A stretch of DNA of 64,000 nucleotides from Saussurea involucrata (GCA_033807775.1 CM066317.1:10065870-10129869), one strand, 5' to 3'; counted from the stretch's first letter, positions 21,090 through 31,718 are shown. Numbers and translations: made by a program. The notes: generated by a model not told the origin, from the letters alone.

Positions 21090-21625
21090 GAATAAGAATA
21101 ATAACAGTAAAAATAATTACCACCGCTTTGTGCGTTACCGACCACGGGGTCCTCCGAAACGTCAACCCACGCCGACACTAACGCGAGTTCCTCGGCTTTA
21201 CTCCACGTTTGTTTGGCGGCTTTCGTTCGTCTCGGATTTGATGGTTCCGGGTTAGATTGTTGTGTCGGGATAAATTGTGGTGAGTTCGGGGTAGAAGGTT
21301 GCGTTTCCGGAACAATGTCGTCGTCGAGATTGAAGTTGGCCGGAGTAAAACCTTGTTCAATCAACCCGGGACGTGTAAATTGGTAAGGAATTTGTTGGTG
21401 AAATTGTTGGTGAAATTGTTGGGGAAATTGTTGCGGATATTGTGGCGGATTTTGTTGCGACCATTGTGGCGGATTTTGTTGCGACCATTGTGGCGGAATT
21501 TGTTGCGAGAATTGCGGATGATAACCTTGTTGTGTAAACGCTTGGAAACCAAGCTGTTGATCTTCTTGCGATTGTGGTGTATTCGGTCGGTTACGACGGG
21601 ATGTAGGTGTTCTGTTTGGATTCAT
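20320..21625 (-). pseudogene. Myb/SANT-like Harbinger accessory gene, two exons, one frameshift
   Basis: Exon 1 (21625-21121) encodes a Gln/Pro-rich N-terminus with repeats of 'QNPPQWSQ', then the start of a SANT-like domain ('TWSKAEELALVSAWVDVS'). A 122-bp intron (21120-20999, GT..AG) holds the (ATT)n run. Exon 2 (20998-20320) continues in phase with 'FWARIGQVF', 'NSKFNDVNKRVNLFGGIY', 'AWDILKKCPKW' and a C-terminal coiled coil with 'ALMATLKRKEQIKKY'. This matches the plant family of Myb/SANT-like proteins with a NAM-associated tail, often mislabelled in databases, which helps the Harbinger transposase bind DNA. A T7 run on the plus strand (20607-20613) is one base short for the frame, separating the last third. 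A sequencing error is possible. Confidence 0.75.
21009..21105. repeat. (TAA)n/(ATT)n microsatellite inside the intron
   Basis: About thirty TAA/AAT repeats with a few AAG interruptions. It lies wholly within the predicted 122-bp intron and explains an apparent poly-Tyr reading on the minus strand. Confidence 0.95.
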
Positions 21626-22012
21626 GATGAGAGAGGTGTGAAAAATAAGAGGTTGAGAGAATTTGAGAGAGTTTGAGAGGTGTGAGATTGAGAGAATTTG
21701 ATAGTGTGAAAAATAAGAGGTTGAGAGGTGTGAGAAATAAGAGGTGTGAGAAATAAGAGGTTGAGGGTTAAATATATAGTGGGATTAAATTGAGAAATTT
21801 TTTTTTTTAAGAAAGAGCCGTTCAACGGTTATTTTTTAAAAAATTTAATTAATCTTTTTTTTTAAAAAAACCCTCGGGATGGATCGGGAACCCAACCCCG
21901 AAAACCATCCCTTCCCGCATGACCACCCCGGGCCGTAGCCCAACCCCGCCCTCACCCCGCTGCCACCTCCCCATCCCGAGCCCCTTCCCCGCTTGGGGTA
22001 CCGAAGGCCTAA

Positions 22013-22320
22013 TCCTATAACACCAAATTTAGTAGAACAATTAAAAAAAAGTATTATAAAACCAAATCTAATATGACATGCTTTAAAAAGCAACCTACAA
22101 AACCAAGTTTAAAAAACTTCTAAAAAGCGTCATATAAAACAAGATTTTATAAATAAATTAGAATATATAATTTAAAAAAATTACAAGTTTTTTTTTTAAA
22201 CTACGAATTTTTTTACTTGTTTCATGAAAAAATTAATTATACGTTTAATTGAAGTAAAAAAATCATAAATAAATAAATACAATTTATCGACGGATTTCTA
22301 AACGATTCCTTTTAATTTTT
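22013..22320. repeat. Right part of decayed ~42-bp tandem repeat, then AT-rich DNA
   Basis: Three to four degenerate units ('ATAACACCAAATTTAGTAG', 'ATAAAACCAAATCTAATATG', 'ACAAAACCAAGTTTAAAAAA') up to about 22150. Non-coding A/T-rich sequence follows, with nothing recognisable. Confidence 0.5.
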
Positions 22321-22352
22321 ACTAGTCTACGACACCGCACGTTGCGCGGTGA
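22321..22352 (-). other. CTAGT plus GC hairpin, possible Helitron-like 3' end
   Basis: The minus strand reads a stem ACCGC..GCGGT (22350-22334) and, eight bases later, CTAGT (22325-22321). This recalls the hairpin plus CTRRT terminus of Helitrons. The next base is A rather than the expected T, and no 5' TC end was found. Confidence 0.25.
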
Positions 22353-23556
22353 CGAAATCTATTTTTTTAGAAAATACGTAATCAATTTATAATGAAATAT
22401 AATTTCTTAATAAAGTAATAAAATGAAATGTAAAAATCAGTTAATGTATTGGAATATTTTATATGTAAATTACTTTAAATGTTAGTTTCGTAAATATGAA
22501 GTTTGTTGATTTCGTAAATGTTAGTTACAAACATCTCATGATCATGGATAAACATTCAACATACGAATTTAGTTTATAAACTTTGCTTTGCAACCTAATA
22601 TATTGAAACGATCCATTCAAAATCTATATATATATAGACATGGGATCATGCGAGAAGTGTCATTTTTGATGAGAAGTGTTCATGAAGGAACAAATAAATT
22701 TAATCGAACCAAGACCACCGGTTATGTGACAGTTCCCCTTGGATCACCGGTTTCTTATTTTCTATTAATTACAAATAAAGTAAAATTATTTTGATCGAAC
22801 CACCAATTAAACATCACCATGTGTCCCTATTCTCTTTTCCCCTATCTCACTTCTTTCTCGTTGAGGTCTTTCAACAACCAACGATTTTCCATCGCCCACT
22901 CCAACAAAAAAAAATGAAAAATCCGTAACCCCAACCTATACAACAACATTCAAGACCCTAATTAATTCCACATGGACATCAAAACGACATTAATCCTAAT
23001 AACGTTCAAGCATAAACCTCGTGAACACCACAAAATATTTATGTAAATATGCAAATCCATTCAAAAAATTGTGTACAAAGCTTATATAAAGAAAAACACT
23101 AAATTTGAATCAATCATGCAAAAACCCTTATCAATTTCAAACATAAAAACACTAAATATAATAAACACTAAGTTGACGCTTCTAAAAATTCTTCTTAAAC
23201 TCGAAGTTGTAAAGCCCAGAAAAAATGGGATCTAGATATGTTCTTGAAAACATTTTGCATGTGGGTTGATACAAACTATTCTTTTAGTGCATAAACGTCC
23301 ATTTCTTTACTTCTATTAGGTCATTTTCTCTTTATATTTAAATCTTGGTCATGTTGATACCTTAGTTTCATTTTTTTATTTTATGAAGCTACAATTGTGA
23401 GATTACAATGAAATAAGACTATGAGTCAAAATTTCACCTTATGGACATGTTGCGCATTCCAATTTCCAACAACATTAACTTGGTTGTCTTCGTGGTATTC
23501 TTTTGAAAGAGCTTATTATGCTTGGATTCATATTTTTTTTGTTGCTTGAAGATCAA
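22353..23556. other. Intergenic AT-rich DNA with a second protease exon-3 relic
   Basis: 22711-22762 matches the minus-strand end of protease exon 3 ('KETGDPRGT'), again lacking one G of the G-run. 22763-22910 matches 60075-60228 on the same strand. The remainder (22353-22700 and 22911-23556) has no gene I can recognise. Confidence 0.55.
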
Positions 23557-23571
23557 GTTATGATGACCTTT

Positions 23572-24375
23572 GGTACAATGCAAGATCGTTTGAACTTGGG
23601 GGATTGGGGATCAGTGTTGCGTAGAGAGCCGAGAGGGGTGTAGAGGAGTCGCAGATGTCAGCTTTACGGGAGATTCTAGATACTGTCTGTCTTTCTGACC
23701 AAAGGGATAGATGGTTTTGGTCTCTTGACGGGTCGGGTGAGTTTTCGGTGGCTTCCGCTCGTAGTTACATTGACTCTAAAATTTTGGTGGTAGAATCTCC
23801 TCCTACTAGATGGAATCGGTTTGTTCCTATCAAAATTAATGTTTTCGCCTGGCGGTTGAGTTTGAACAAGATTCCAACTCGAGAGAACCTTGATAAAAGA
23901 GGAATTGATGTGCATTCCCTCTTATGTCCGGTTTGCGATATGGAGATTGAGTCGGTGGGTCATTTGTTTTTCTCTTGTCAAATGGCTCGGGATGTTTGGA
24001 AGCAAATTGGTCGATGGTGGAGTTTGGATATTCCGGAGTTTAGGTCAAATTCAGAGTGGATTGGCTGGTTATTATCTTTGCGTTTGAATAAAACGGAGTC
24101 GACCTGTTTTGAGGCGGTTGTTCTGACGGCGTTATTATGGGCTATTTGGTCTTTTCGAAATGGGACACTCTTTAGGCTTTCTAAGCCTAAGAAAGTGACG
24201 TTGTGGGATAACATTGTAACTCAGTCGTTCTTTTGGGTTACAAATAGGAGTAGAAAATGTAATATTAATTGGGTGGGTTGACTACAAAACTCTCTTCTGT
24301 CTATCTCTTACTTGTAATTGTTCTTTCTAGCTTCTTGCTAGTTGTTCTTTAATATACTTCTGCCGTTAAAAAAAA
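23572..24375 (+). mobile_element. 5'-truncated LINE with 15-bp TSD and A tail
   Basis: Perfect direct repeats GTTATGATGACCTTT flank the element at 23557-23571 and 24376-24390. The right end is an A8 tract after 'CTGCCGTT'. The short body encodes only the C-terminal end of a non-LTR reverse transcriptase. This is the classical outcome of target-primed reverse transcription with early stop. The undamaged TSD suggests a fairly recent insertion. Confidence 0.9.
23655..24281 (+). CDS. LINE reverse transcriptase zinc-binding C-terminus (fragment)
   Basis: 208 codons, open upstream almost to the element start. It shows the plant zf-RVT domain: 'WFWSLDGSGEFSVASAR', then 'RWNRFVPIKINVFAWRL', 'IPTRENLDKRGI', and the zinc ligands in 'CPVCDMEIESVGHLFFSC'. 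The palm and catalytic RT domains and the endonuclease are missing through 5' truncation, so no activity is expected. The stop at 24281 precedes a ~95-bp 3' UTR and the A tail. Confidence 0.85.
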   Translation: MSALREILDTVCLSDQRDRWFWSLDGSGEFSVASARSYIDSKILVVESPPTRWNRFVPIKINVFAWRLSLNKIPTRENLDKRGIDVHSLLCPVCDMEIESVGHLFFSCQMARDVWKQIGRWWSLDIPEFRSNSEWIGWLLSLRLNKTESTCFEAVVLTALLWAIWSFRNGTLFRLSKPKKVTLWDNIVTQSFFWVTNRSRKCNINWVG

Positions 24376-24390
24376 GTTATGATGACCTTT

Positions 24391-25448
24391 TGAAGATAAA
24401 TTTGTTGTTGTAGCTTGGACGATTAAAGTTGTTATGTTTTATTGTACTTTTGTAGACTTTAACCAAGCTTTGTCTCCAAATTTCCTTTAATTTACATTTA
24501 CATCTCTTGAAGCTTAGTATAAATAGAGGTGTTGAGGTTGTAGTTTGGAAGCAAGTTTTACAGACGAGGGATACAATCAGATCCAATCTGATTGAGTTTA
24601 CGTTTCAAGGCATTTTAAGTTTATGCTCTCTCGTCTTAATTTTTAAATTCTCGTCCTTTCTTGAATCTTGTTCTTCAATTCTCATTGTTTATTCTTACAT
24701 TAAGTTCTGTACATTTTTACGCTTACCGTCTTTACATTCCATCATTTACTTTCAATTATTAAATTTCTGCCATTTACGTTTTTATGCATTTATTTTCTGT
24801 TCTTTACACTTCCTTGCAATTTATTTCTGTTATGAGTGGCTAATTTTTATAGTCTGAGTGTGAGACAGAAAGTAAGATTTTAAACCAAGTGAAAGTTGAC
24901 ATCGTTTCGGACAGTTATGATGTTACATTATTTCATTTAAAGTTTTAGAAATCTAAGACTTCTTGATGAGTTGGTCATTTTGAAAAGTGTTAAAGTATCA
25001 TGGTCTTAGAAATAATCAATTTAAGTGTACGTCAATTTGAATTATATGAGAAGTAGACTTGGAAGACTTTCTAACAATATAAATTGTTATCTATGTTTTT
25101 CAAACTATTTAATTCTCGATGGGTTGGTCACTTATCAAAGTGTTAAAATGTAGTGGGTTCGGGAATGAGCCGCTTAAAACACATCAACTTGAATTATATG
25201 TGAATCGGCTTGGAAGATTATCTGTATATTTTAAGGACATCATTTGACACTACCATTGTCCTGATACTGCATAAAAATATATTGGTTGAAAGCTAAACAA
25301 TAGTCCAATGGCGATACTTCTCAAAATAGATGGTGAAAATACTTATTGCGAGACACTTGTTGTAACATCTCTACAAGTTTGGGTTAGGAAAAATAATCGA
25401 GTCCCATGTAACCTGAAAAGCAAGTTTCCTTCTCCTAGGGGATTAGGT
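24391..25448. other. Non-coding DNA with TATA-like site and a diverged tandem duplication
   Basis: TATAAATAGAGG at 24518-24529 is a good plant TATA box with no recognisable gene behind it; the T/C-rich sequence that follows could be an old LTR end. Two diverged copies of a ~165-bp unit lie at about 24945-25085 and 25105-25230. Shared pieces are 'GATGAGTTGGTCA'/'GATGGGTTGGTCA', 'AAGTGTTAAA' and 'CTTGGAAGA'. Confidence 0.45.
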
Positions 25449-25800
25449 TCAAAGTGCTACATATTACAAAGGAACAAAAGTATTTATACTTAGTAAAGTC
25501 AAAAAAAACTTTGACTTTACAAAGCACTTACAAAGAATTACACTTTAGGCCCATAAATATTGAATACAACATATTTGTACCTAATAAACTTATAATTGGA
25601 TTTACGATTTATATGTCTAAGGTGAGAGCTTCGATAAAGATACACCAATTAAACCGTATTATTATTTTGCATTCTTGTTCTTTATAATGAATTTCTGAAA
25701 TCGTGTGTTGAGATCGAGAAATAAAATCTGCATTTCCTTGAGATAATTCTGTTGTTTCTCAAGGAAAATAACAATTGAATTAGTTATTGTGTATTCATGT
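25449..25800 (-). other. 3' flank of the protease gene, repeated elsewhere in the window
   Basis: This stretch directly downstream of the protease stop codon recurs at 19545-19910 and, more diverged and shorter, at 62745-62960. It probably includes the 3' UTR. It marks the ancestral duplicated unit. Confidence 0.65.
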
Positions 25801-27093
25801 TCACTCTAGGAGAGGGTAACAAGTCTGCTGTGTTATGTAACAGGTCCCCCTTGGATCACCAGTTTCTTTTGCCAGTCTCATATATCCTTTCTCTCCCCAC
25901 GATTCTCCCCACGAGTTTTTTAGTATCCAGTACTTGCATCCTTCTGGTGTTTCACCCCATCCCACAAGATTAACTGCATGTGGGTTTTCTGTCCCTACAC
26001 AGTCGTCGCCGGTATAAAGTCCCTGTACGTTCAATGGAATCATATTAATTAATAGAGTATATTTCATTTCATAAAATATATATATATATATGTATACACT
26101 AATTAATATATCAGATGATGATGATGATGATGATAAATATACGTACCTCTTTATATTGATAGAAACCCTGGTAAACGAAGAGGACAGCAGATACAGGCTG
26201 TTGTGCAACTGCTTCCATGAGAAGTTCCTCGTCGTCCATAGGAACATCATCAAATCCTGTACAATGTACGACTCTATTTTGCAGCTGCATGCAATTAATT
26301 CAGAAATAAATTAGTTATAATGAATAGATATTTTATTAAAAAGTTTGTAGAAATTAATTAATATTGATCAAGGTTGTAAGTGTGTATACGTTACCTTGGC
26401 ACCACAGCAAACACCTCGTTGTGGAGGGTCATTGTAAGGGTAATACTCCGATGTGGTCATACCCCCATTCTTGGCTACGTATTCCAATGCATAGGCCGGG
26501 ACTCCTCCGTTACATCCACCTTGGTCAAGGTCACAGTCAACAATTTGTTGTTCCGACAGTTGTACTAGTTGACCGGTTTTGACAGCGTGTGTTGATTCGA
26601 GTGTACCCATCGCTGCAAACGCCCAGCAACTTCCACATTGGCTTTGACACTTGGGAGGATTAACTACGTTTTGTTGTCTCCAATCAAACTCGTCTGGTAA
26701 ATTGTGGCGATCAACAGTCTTGAGACGACTCGAATTCTTTGATGCAAGCTGACGGTGGTGCTGATCCATCTTGGCGCCGGTATAAAAGCGTCCAACCTCC
26801 TCGAATGTCAAATCAGACATCATGTTCAACTCCATAAGGTATGGCTGCTTCTCCTTGTTATGCTCGTCAACAAGTTTCACGGTGTCCATGAAAATAACAA
26901 ACCGTTTCTGCTTCTCATCATCGCTTGTCTCCGGCTTCTGGTGGTGTGCCCTCCACCTCTCGTACATCGCCCACTTGGCCTCATCGGATTTCAGATCCTC
27001 CTCACTGTATTCAAAGCTCGCGCTCTGCACCAACCCTAAAACCAAAACCAAAACAATTGAAAACAAAGCCAACCTCGTCATTTTCATTTTCAT
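25801..27093 (-). CDS. Papain-type cysteine protease (C1A), three exons
   Basis: Exons 27093-26395, 26284-26147 and 26022-25801, all introns phase 0 with GT..AG borders, give 352 residues, normal for the family. I chose the ATG at 27093 because it opens a signal peptide (MTRLALFSIVLVLVLGLVQS); an upstream in-frame Met at 27153 would bury it. The propeptide has an ERFNIN-like helix (~41-80) and 'LNMMSDLTFEEV'. The mature enzyme starts near 132 ('LPDEFDWRQ'). The catalytic set is complete: Gln152, Cys156 (QCGSCWAF), His294, Asn315 (KNSWGESWG). 'GGCNGG' and paired Cys residues are present. No KDEL tail and no granulin domain. It should be a secreted or vacuolar protease of the senescence/defence type; substrate unknown. 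It is the only intact host gene seen, surrounded by relics of its own 3' end. Confidence 0.9.
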
Positions 27094-27143
27094 TTCGATA
27101 TATCGATGGATGGATGATTGAAGTTGGAAACTGTGACTGAATG

Positions 27144-27178
27144 CTTTATACACAACAACTAATTAGATACACTTTATA
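27144..27178 (-). promoter_or_regulatory. TATA-like boxes upstream of the protease gene
   Basis: Two TATAAAG motifs on the minus strand, at 27178-27172 and 27150-27144, lie 50-85 bp upstream of the chosen ATG. The distal one would place transcription start near 27145 and leave a short 5' UTR. Confidence 0.4.
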
Positions 27179-27940
27179 TTGAGTGAATGAGAGGTGAAGT
27201 TGGAGGAGAAGAATGTTATCATCCTACCACGTTCGCCCTTAAAGATCGAATTGATATAAGCTAGCTAGGATTAATAGGGAATCATATTGTTTTGTGGATG
27301 AATATATATCCATTTTTGGGGTTTAGTTTGAATCCGAGTTTAATGGACCGACATGTGATGGTGGTCTTATCTAAATATAGCTAGGTAATTCGTGAGAAAA
27401 TTCAAAATTTTATATTTTATACAATGTGGTAACAAGTTTTCTTTTTGATGCAAGTAACAAGTTTATTTGAAAACGGAAATATTTTAAACAACTTAATCGT
27501 GGATAAAAGTTCGTTAATCGTCCGGTCTTAGGTCATAAGTATTTTTTTTGTTTTCCATTCGTCACATAGACACCTAAACCAAATTTTTAAATGAATAACA
27601 CATTTCGTAAGTAATTTATAAAAAAATGGACAACTATTTTTTTTTATCTAAATTTGAAAATATGATAATCTAATAATGATAGCACTTAAAATTACAATAT
27701 TTTAAAATGACTATAAACTTGTAAAAATATAAAAATGTTTTGAGAATATGAGATCTAGTCTACGGTTTTTATTTTAAACTAAAAGAAACTATATTTATTT
27801 GGGTATATATGGATTTTATAACAGTTTAATAAACGAATAAGTGAATGACAATTTCTGATGATTTTATGGAGTTTATGAAATCATCCAAATCAAGCTTTGT
27901 GGAATAACACTCTTAAAATCGCGACTCAAGCATGGCTTTA
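27179..27940. other. Upstream region of the protease gene, no gene seen
   Basis: AT-rich sequence with several 'TAGCTAG' and 'ATATAT' stretches. No ORF, LTR or inverted-repeat element that I could recognise. Confidence 0.5.
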
Positions 27941-27943
27941 GAG

Positions 27944-28356
27944 GTGCTCAACGATTGGAAAAGTCTACAGCTTTACTAGTTCATCATGGGGCACGTCCGA
28001 GCAATCTTGTTGTCCGATGTGGCACAAACCACTAGGAAGTGTTCCTGAAATGTAACTCTAACGAAACAATCTTCAAGAACCGGCATCAGACAGGCTGTGT
28101 TGCAACACTTTGGGATGCTCAAGGCGTGCTCTATTCAATGCGAACCTCAATCATACAAGGACTATCGTTGGTGAGTGAAGGAGTGTGAGGCAATTGCGCT
28201 CTCTGAAGTTATGTCATGGGCAATCGAATTAGGGCTGCAACGGGTAATCAGATGCTAATCAAGTGTGTGATGCTATAAACTTCTATAAAGACGCCGACTC
28301 AGAATTTGGTGATCTTCTCTCTCGGTGCCACATGATTCTTATTCAAAATGACTCTT
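27944..28356 (+). pseudogene. RNase H-like (RVT_3) gene fragment, left half, split by element E
   Basis: Frameshifted plus-strand reading with pieces typical of the plant RVT_3 RNase H fold: 'WDAQGVLYSM', 'ALSEVMSWAIELGLQRV', 'SDANQVCDAINFYKDADSEF' and 'LLSRCHMILIQ'. These domains end LINE pol proteins and also occur as stand-alone host genes. CTCTT at 28352-28356 is the left TSD copy of E. The C-terminal half resumes at 59812. Confidence 0.65.
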
Positions 28357-28620
28357 TGAGAATAATCAGGTAACTAGATTAAATCAATAAAACTCTTGTA
28401 TTAAGATGAGAAATGTAGAAGATTAGAATGAATAACAATTTCTCTCTCTTTGGAGGCCACACCCTTTTCACACACACACACCTTGGTATACTAATCACAA
28501 TGACCTCTCCCCTCACAAACTCTACAAATGGGTATTTATACCTTTGACCAACACAATACCTAGATTGACTTTGACTAATTACAATTAGCCCTAAATCTTG
28601 GATACATTAGTGTACTAACA
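28357..28620 (-). mobile_element. 3' LTR of element E (264 bp)
   Basis: TGAGAATAATCAGG...GTGTACTAACA. Differs from the 5' LTR by about four substitutions and a 10-bp indel. TATAAATA on the minus strand at 28540-28533. The polypurine tract (minus strand ATAGGGGGAGAT) abuts it at 28621-28632. Confidence 0.93.
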
Positions 28621-29357
28621 ATCTCCCCCTATGGATCCAAGATTTAAAAAATTATGACGATAGTCTTCAGCTCTTTAATCTTCATATAGGCTTTATCTTC
28701 AAGAATCCACTTTGGCGGCTTTAATCTTCATTTAGGCTCTTTAAAGTCAAATAGTCATCAAGTCTTGAAACACTCTGTGTAAGGTTGATCAAGGTCTTCA
28801 AACAAAAACTTTTTATCTTCGAATCACCGATCTTTGCAGCTTTGATCTGTTGGCAAATTTCTTCAGCCTTTGAATTATGAACAGGATTTAAGTACGAATT
28901 GTCTTTGTATCTTCACGCATTTGATCATCTTGAACAAATTGTCTTGAACTTTTCTCTCGGAAACACTTTATCTTGAACTTCTTTGACTTTGGCAAATATC
29001 AACTTTGACTCTCGGAAATTGAAATCTTCAGACTATCTTTTGTTTGATATTTCTCCCCCTTTTTGATGATTGTGAGCATCATGATCATCAAAACTCTTGT
29101 TCAAGTTCAGCATTCTCTTTGAGTACCAGAAACAATCTCCTCCTTTGATCTGTTTAACCGTCAATTCCAAAAAAAATGTTTATCCGAATCTTTTCAAATT
29201 CAGATAATATAAAAGTGGTAACCCTGAAACAACGGATGAATCAGTTAAAATGCCTGTAAGCTGCACAAAGCCACTTAGTACAACGGATGTACTTTGGAAA
29301 GGAGCTTTTTGATGTTCACTCCTCCAGGGCTTCCATTCAATCATCGAAAAACACTAA
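28621..29357 (-). other. 3' untranslated region of E with polypurine tract
   Basis: Non-coding and rich in 'CTTCAAG'/'TCTTTAATCTTCAT' repeats. It begins with the PPT at 28621-28632; another GGGGGAG on the minus strand is near 29052. It aligns with the start of element K internal DNA (63688-64000), confirming one family. Confidence 0.7.
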
Positions 29358-30365
29358 GGTGGCGTTTGGTTCACTGGAAAGTGATGGAATCTGGTGGAAT
29401 TGGAATGTGACAATCCATTGACCAGATTCCATTCATGTGTTTGGTTCAATCTTTTGTAGCATGGAATCTTAAAACTTTCCATTGAATTCCTTATTTTATG
29501 TATTTGACATTCCATCACATTATGTAGGGATTTTAAAGGAATGGAATGTGTTATTATTTTTATTCCAAAAATACCCCTTGTGGTTCTTCTCCATCGACAC
29601 TCCCATTTGTATCGACCCCCAAATTGTGGTTCTTCTCCATCGAGCCCAATCGAACAACCCAACAAGAAATCGATTCAACAACCAATCGTCTATCTTCTCC
29701 ATCGAACAACCAGCAAGAAATCGTCTATCTTATCCATCGAGCCCCAAGAAAATCGAACCTGTCGGTCGTTTTCTTCTCCATCGACAGCAACATCGAACCT
29801 GTGGTCGTTTTCTTCTCCATCGACAGCAACATCGAACCTGTGGTTCGTTCTCTCCTCCTTTTCTTCTCGTCTTCTTCTCCAATATATGTCATTTTCATTT
29901 TTCTTTCGATTTTGATTATGGAGTGACCTTGCTTTTTTGATTTTGCTTATTATTTTGATTTTGAATTTTGATGAGTATATGTGATTTTGACAGCAAGAAT
30001 ACTTGTGTTTTCTATATACTTGTGTTCTCTATATATTCATTTGTAATTAATTTCTATAAAAAATTTTATTAAAGCATTTTTAGTTAAACAAATAAAGTAT
30101 ATAATGACTACAAATAAAGTATACAATTAAAATTATCAAAAGGGTATTTTGGTCATTTACCAAAAATTCATTCCAATTCCAAAGCTACATTCTGTGAACC
30201 AACCAGACACCAGACAGATTCCAATTCCTTTAACAGATTCTATTCCAATTTTGTCAACCAAACAGCTGGTCAAACCTGACAACATTCCATTCCAATTCCT
30301 TCAAAGTCAAATTCCTTTGACGTACTCCATTCCATCCAAAAACATTTTGCGAACCAAACGCCCCC
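29358..30365. mobile_element. Tourist-like MITE/PIF-Harbinger derivative (TSD TAA)
   Basis: Terminal inverted repeats GGTGGCGTTTGGTTC and, reversed, GGGGGCGTTTGGTTC; TAA on both sides (29355-29357 and 30366-30368). Subterminal zones are full of 'GGAATGG/CCATTCC' in both orientations. The middle has a perfect-looking 39-bp tandem duplication around 29768-29845 ('CCATCGACAGCAACATCGAA'). At 1008 bp it is long for a MITE, with no transposase. Inserted in the 3' region of E. Confidence 0.8.
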
Positions 30366-30368
30366 TAA

Positions 30369-31713
30369 GGAATTTCTATGAACGTTATGACAAGAAAACT
30401 TATTCCTTGTGTGTACGTGCAAATGTAGAATTGATTGAAGCAACTTATGCTTGATAATAATAGGCTCAAATTGTGTAAACTGTTGAGACAACAACAAGTT
30501 TTCCACGGACTCAATGTGCATTATTGAAGTGCGAAGGTGGGGCAAACTTCCTTCTTTTCAATATCCAAACCTTCCGAGTGAAGATTAGATAGATAATATG
30601 CTGCGTCCCCAAGAAAAATTGAAACATTTCTTTGTTGAGAAAGAAATGAGTAGCTGGTGGGGTTTAATGCAAGAGTTGGCATGGGCTAGTTGCCTGTTTC
30701 AATGATGATCACCAAAGAATGTGAACCAATCAGTAATGTGGCTGCCCGACTCAGAAAGTGGTTGGTGCAGAGTTCTCGTATTCTTTTAACTCTGTTCTCA
30801 CACCCTCTTTCTGTTTTTCATTCGCTCACTTCTAACCAAACTCTCTTTTTCATTTTACCTCAGCACAATGATATTACTCAACCGGATGAGTTATCTCCCC
30901 CACTCTTTGATTTCGACCCCTAACCCCTCAATCACTCAAGGATAACTTCTTGGGTAGGAAACACTGGTTACCGTGGATCCATAGAAATTCAATGTAGCTC
31001 ACACACTGATCCCATGAAAAGTTGTCCTAAAAGATATGTTGTTCAACAGTTTAGCTTGAACAAATAAGAATCTTTAGCATTTGAATAACATTGTCATCAG
31101 AATGTATGCTCCTAAAAAATATTCATGAAATATTTGAGCATTTGAACATTGAAGATTTCTCAAAACAAGGATATAGAATGAAATGAAATGAATTCGTAAG
31201 ACTTGTTTGAGAATCTGACAATTTATCAACGAGATCAAATATGAAATATAATCATGAACGCTTAGGGTATCAAAGAATTGGATTTTGTTTATATGAACAA
31301 ATATAAACAATCTTTGAATGAAACGCTTAAGCTCTTACGCTGAAATGAATATATGATGTTCAACAAAAGTGAAACACAAACGGGAGTATTACCATCGAAA
31401 AATGTTTCATTTTGAGACATGGTAATAACAAAGTCGAAAAGAAGCTGAACCGGTGTGTATGAATACTTGAAAGTATAGACAAGATAATACGCAAGTATTA
31501 ATCTTTGGAAACACACGGTCAGAAACAATGGTATAACAATCCGAGATATACATGAAAAACATTTAGAATCACACTTCTAAATTTATAAAGTCTGTTTGAA
31601 ATAGAGAAGTGGTTTGAACATTTAAGAATACATTTTTCATGCTTGAAAGTTGTTCTTCTTTCAAACAATCTCAGATTGAGTTCAGAAGGTACTTACAGTG
31701 CTAAACATTTAAG
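30369..31713 (-). other. 3' region of E between MITE and F, no ORF recognised
   Basis: Non-coding remains of E. A GGGGGAG motif on the minus strand is near 30893. No stretch resembles the third ORF of A or F. CTCCC at 31714-31718 is the left TSD copy of F. Confidence 0.5.
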
Positions 31714-31718
31714 CTCCC

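Larger units (their letters stand above)
20059..22009 (-). mobile_element. PIF/Harbinger-type element with only the Myb/SANT-like ORF (TSD TAA)
   Basis: The ends are inverted: GGCCATCAGTACCCCA on the left and, reversed, GGCCTTCGGTACCCCA on the right, flanked by TAA at 20056-20058 and 22010-22012. A GGCC terminus with a 3-bp TWA duplication is diagnostic of PIF/Harbinger. The 1951 bp contain one gene related to the accessory ORF of that superfamily but no DDE transposase, so it would need a transposase supplied in trans. Both ends are GC-rich against an AT-rich background. Confidence 0.8.

Noticed and set aside
21005..21119. Poly-tyrosine tail on the Harbinger protein
   Set aside because: It comes from reading through the intron microsatellite. 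Splicing at 21120/20999 gives a proper SANT-like continuation.
24518..24857. Host gene driven by the TATA box at 24518
   Set aside because: The ORF behind it is T/C-rich with no domain and poor codon usage. An LTR remnant is more likely.
26023..26253. Separate single-exon start for the protease C-terminus
   Set aside because: The Met and following residues lie in exon 2 antisense-frame and intron 2 sequence; the spliced three-exon model fits the family.
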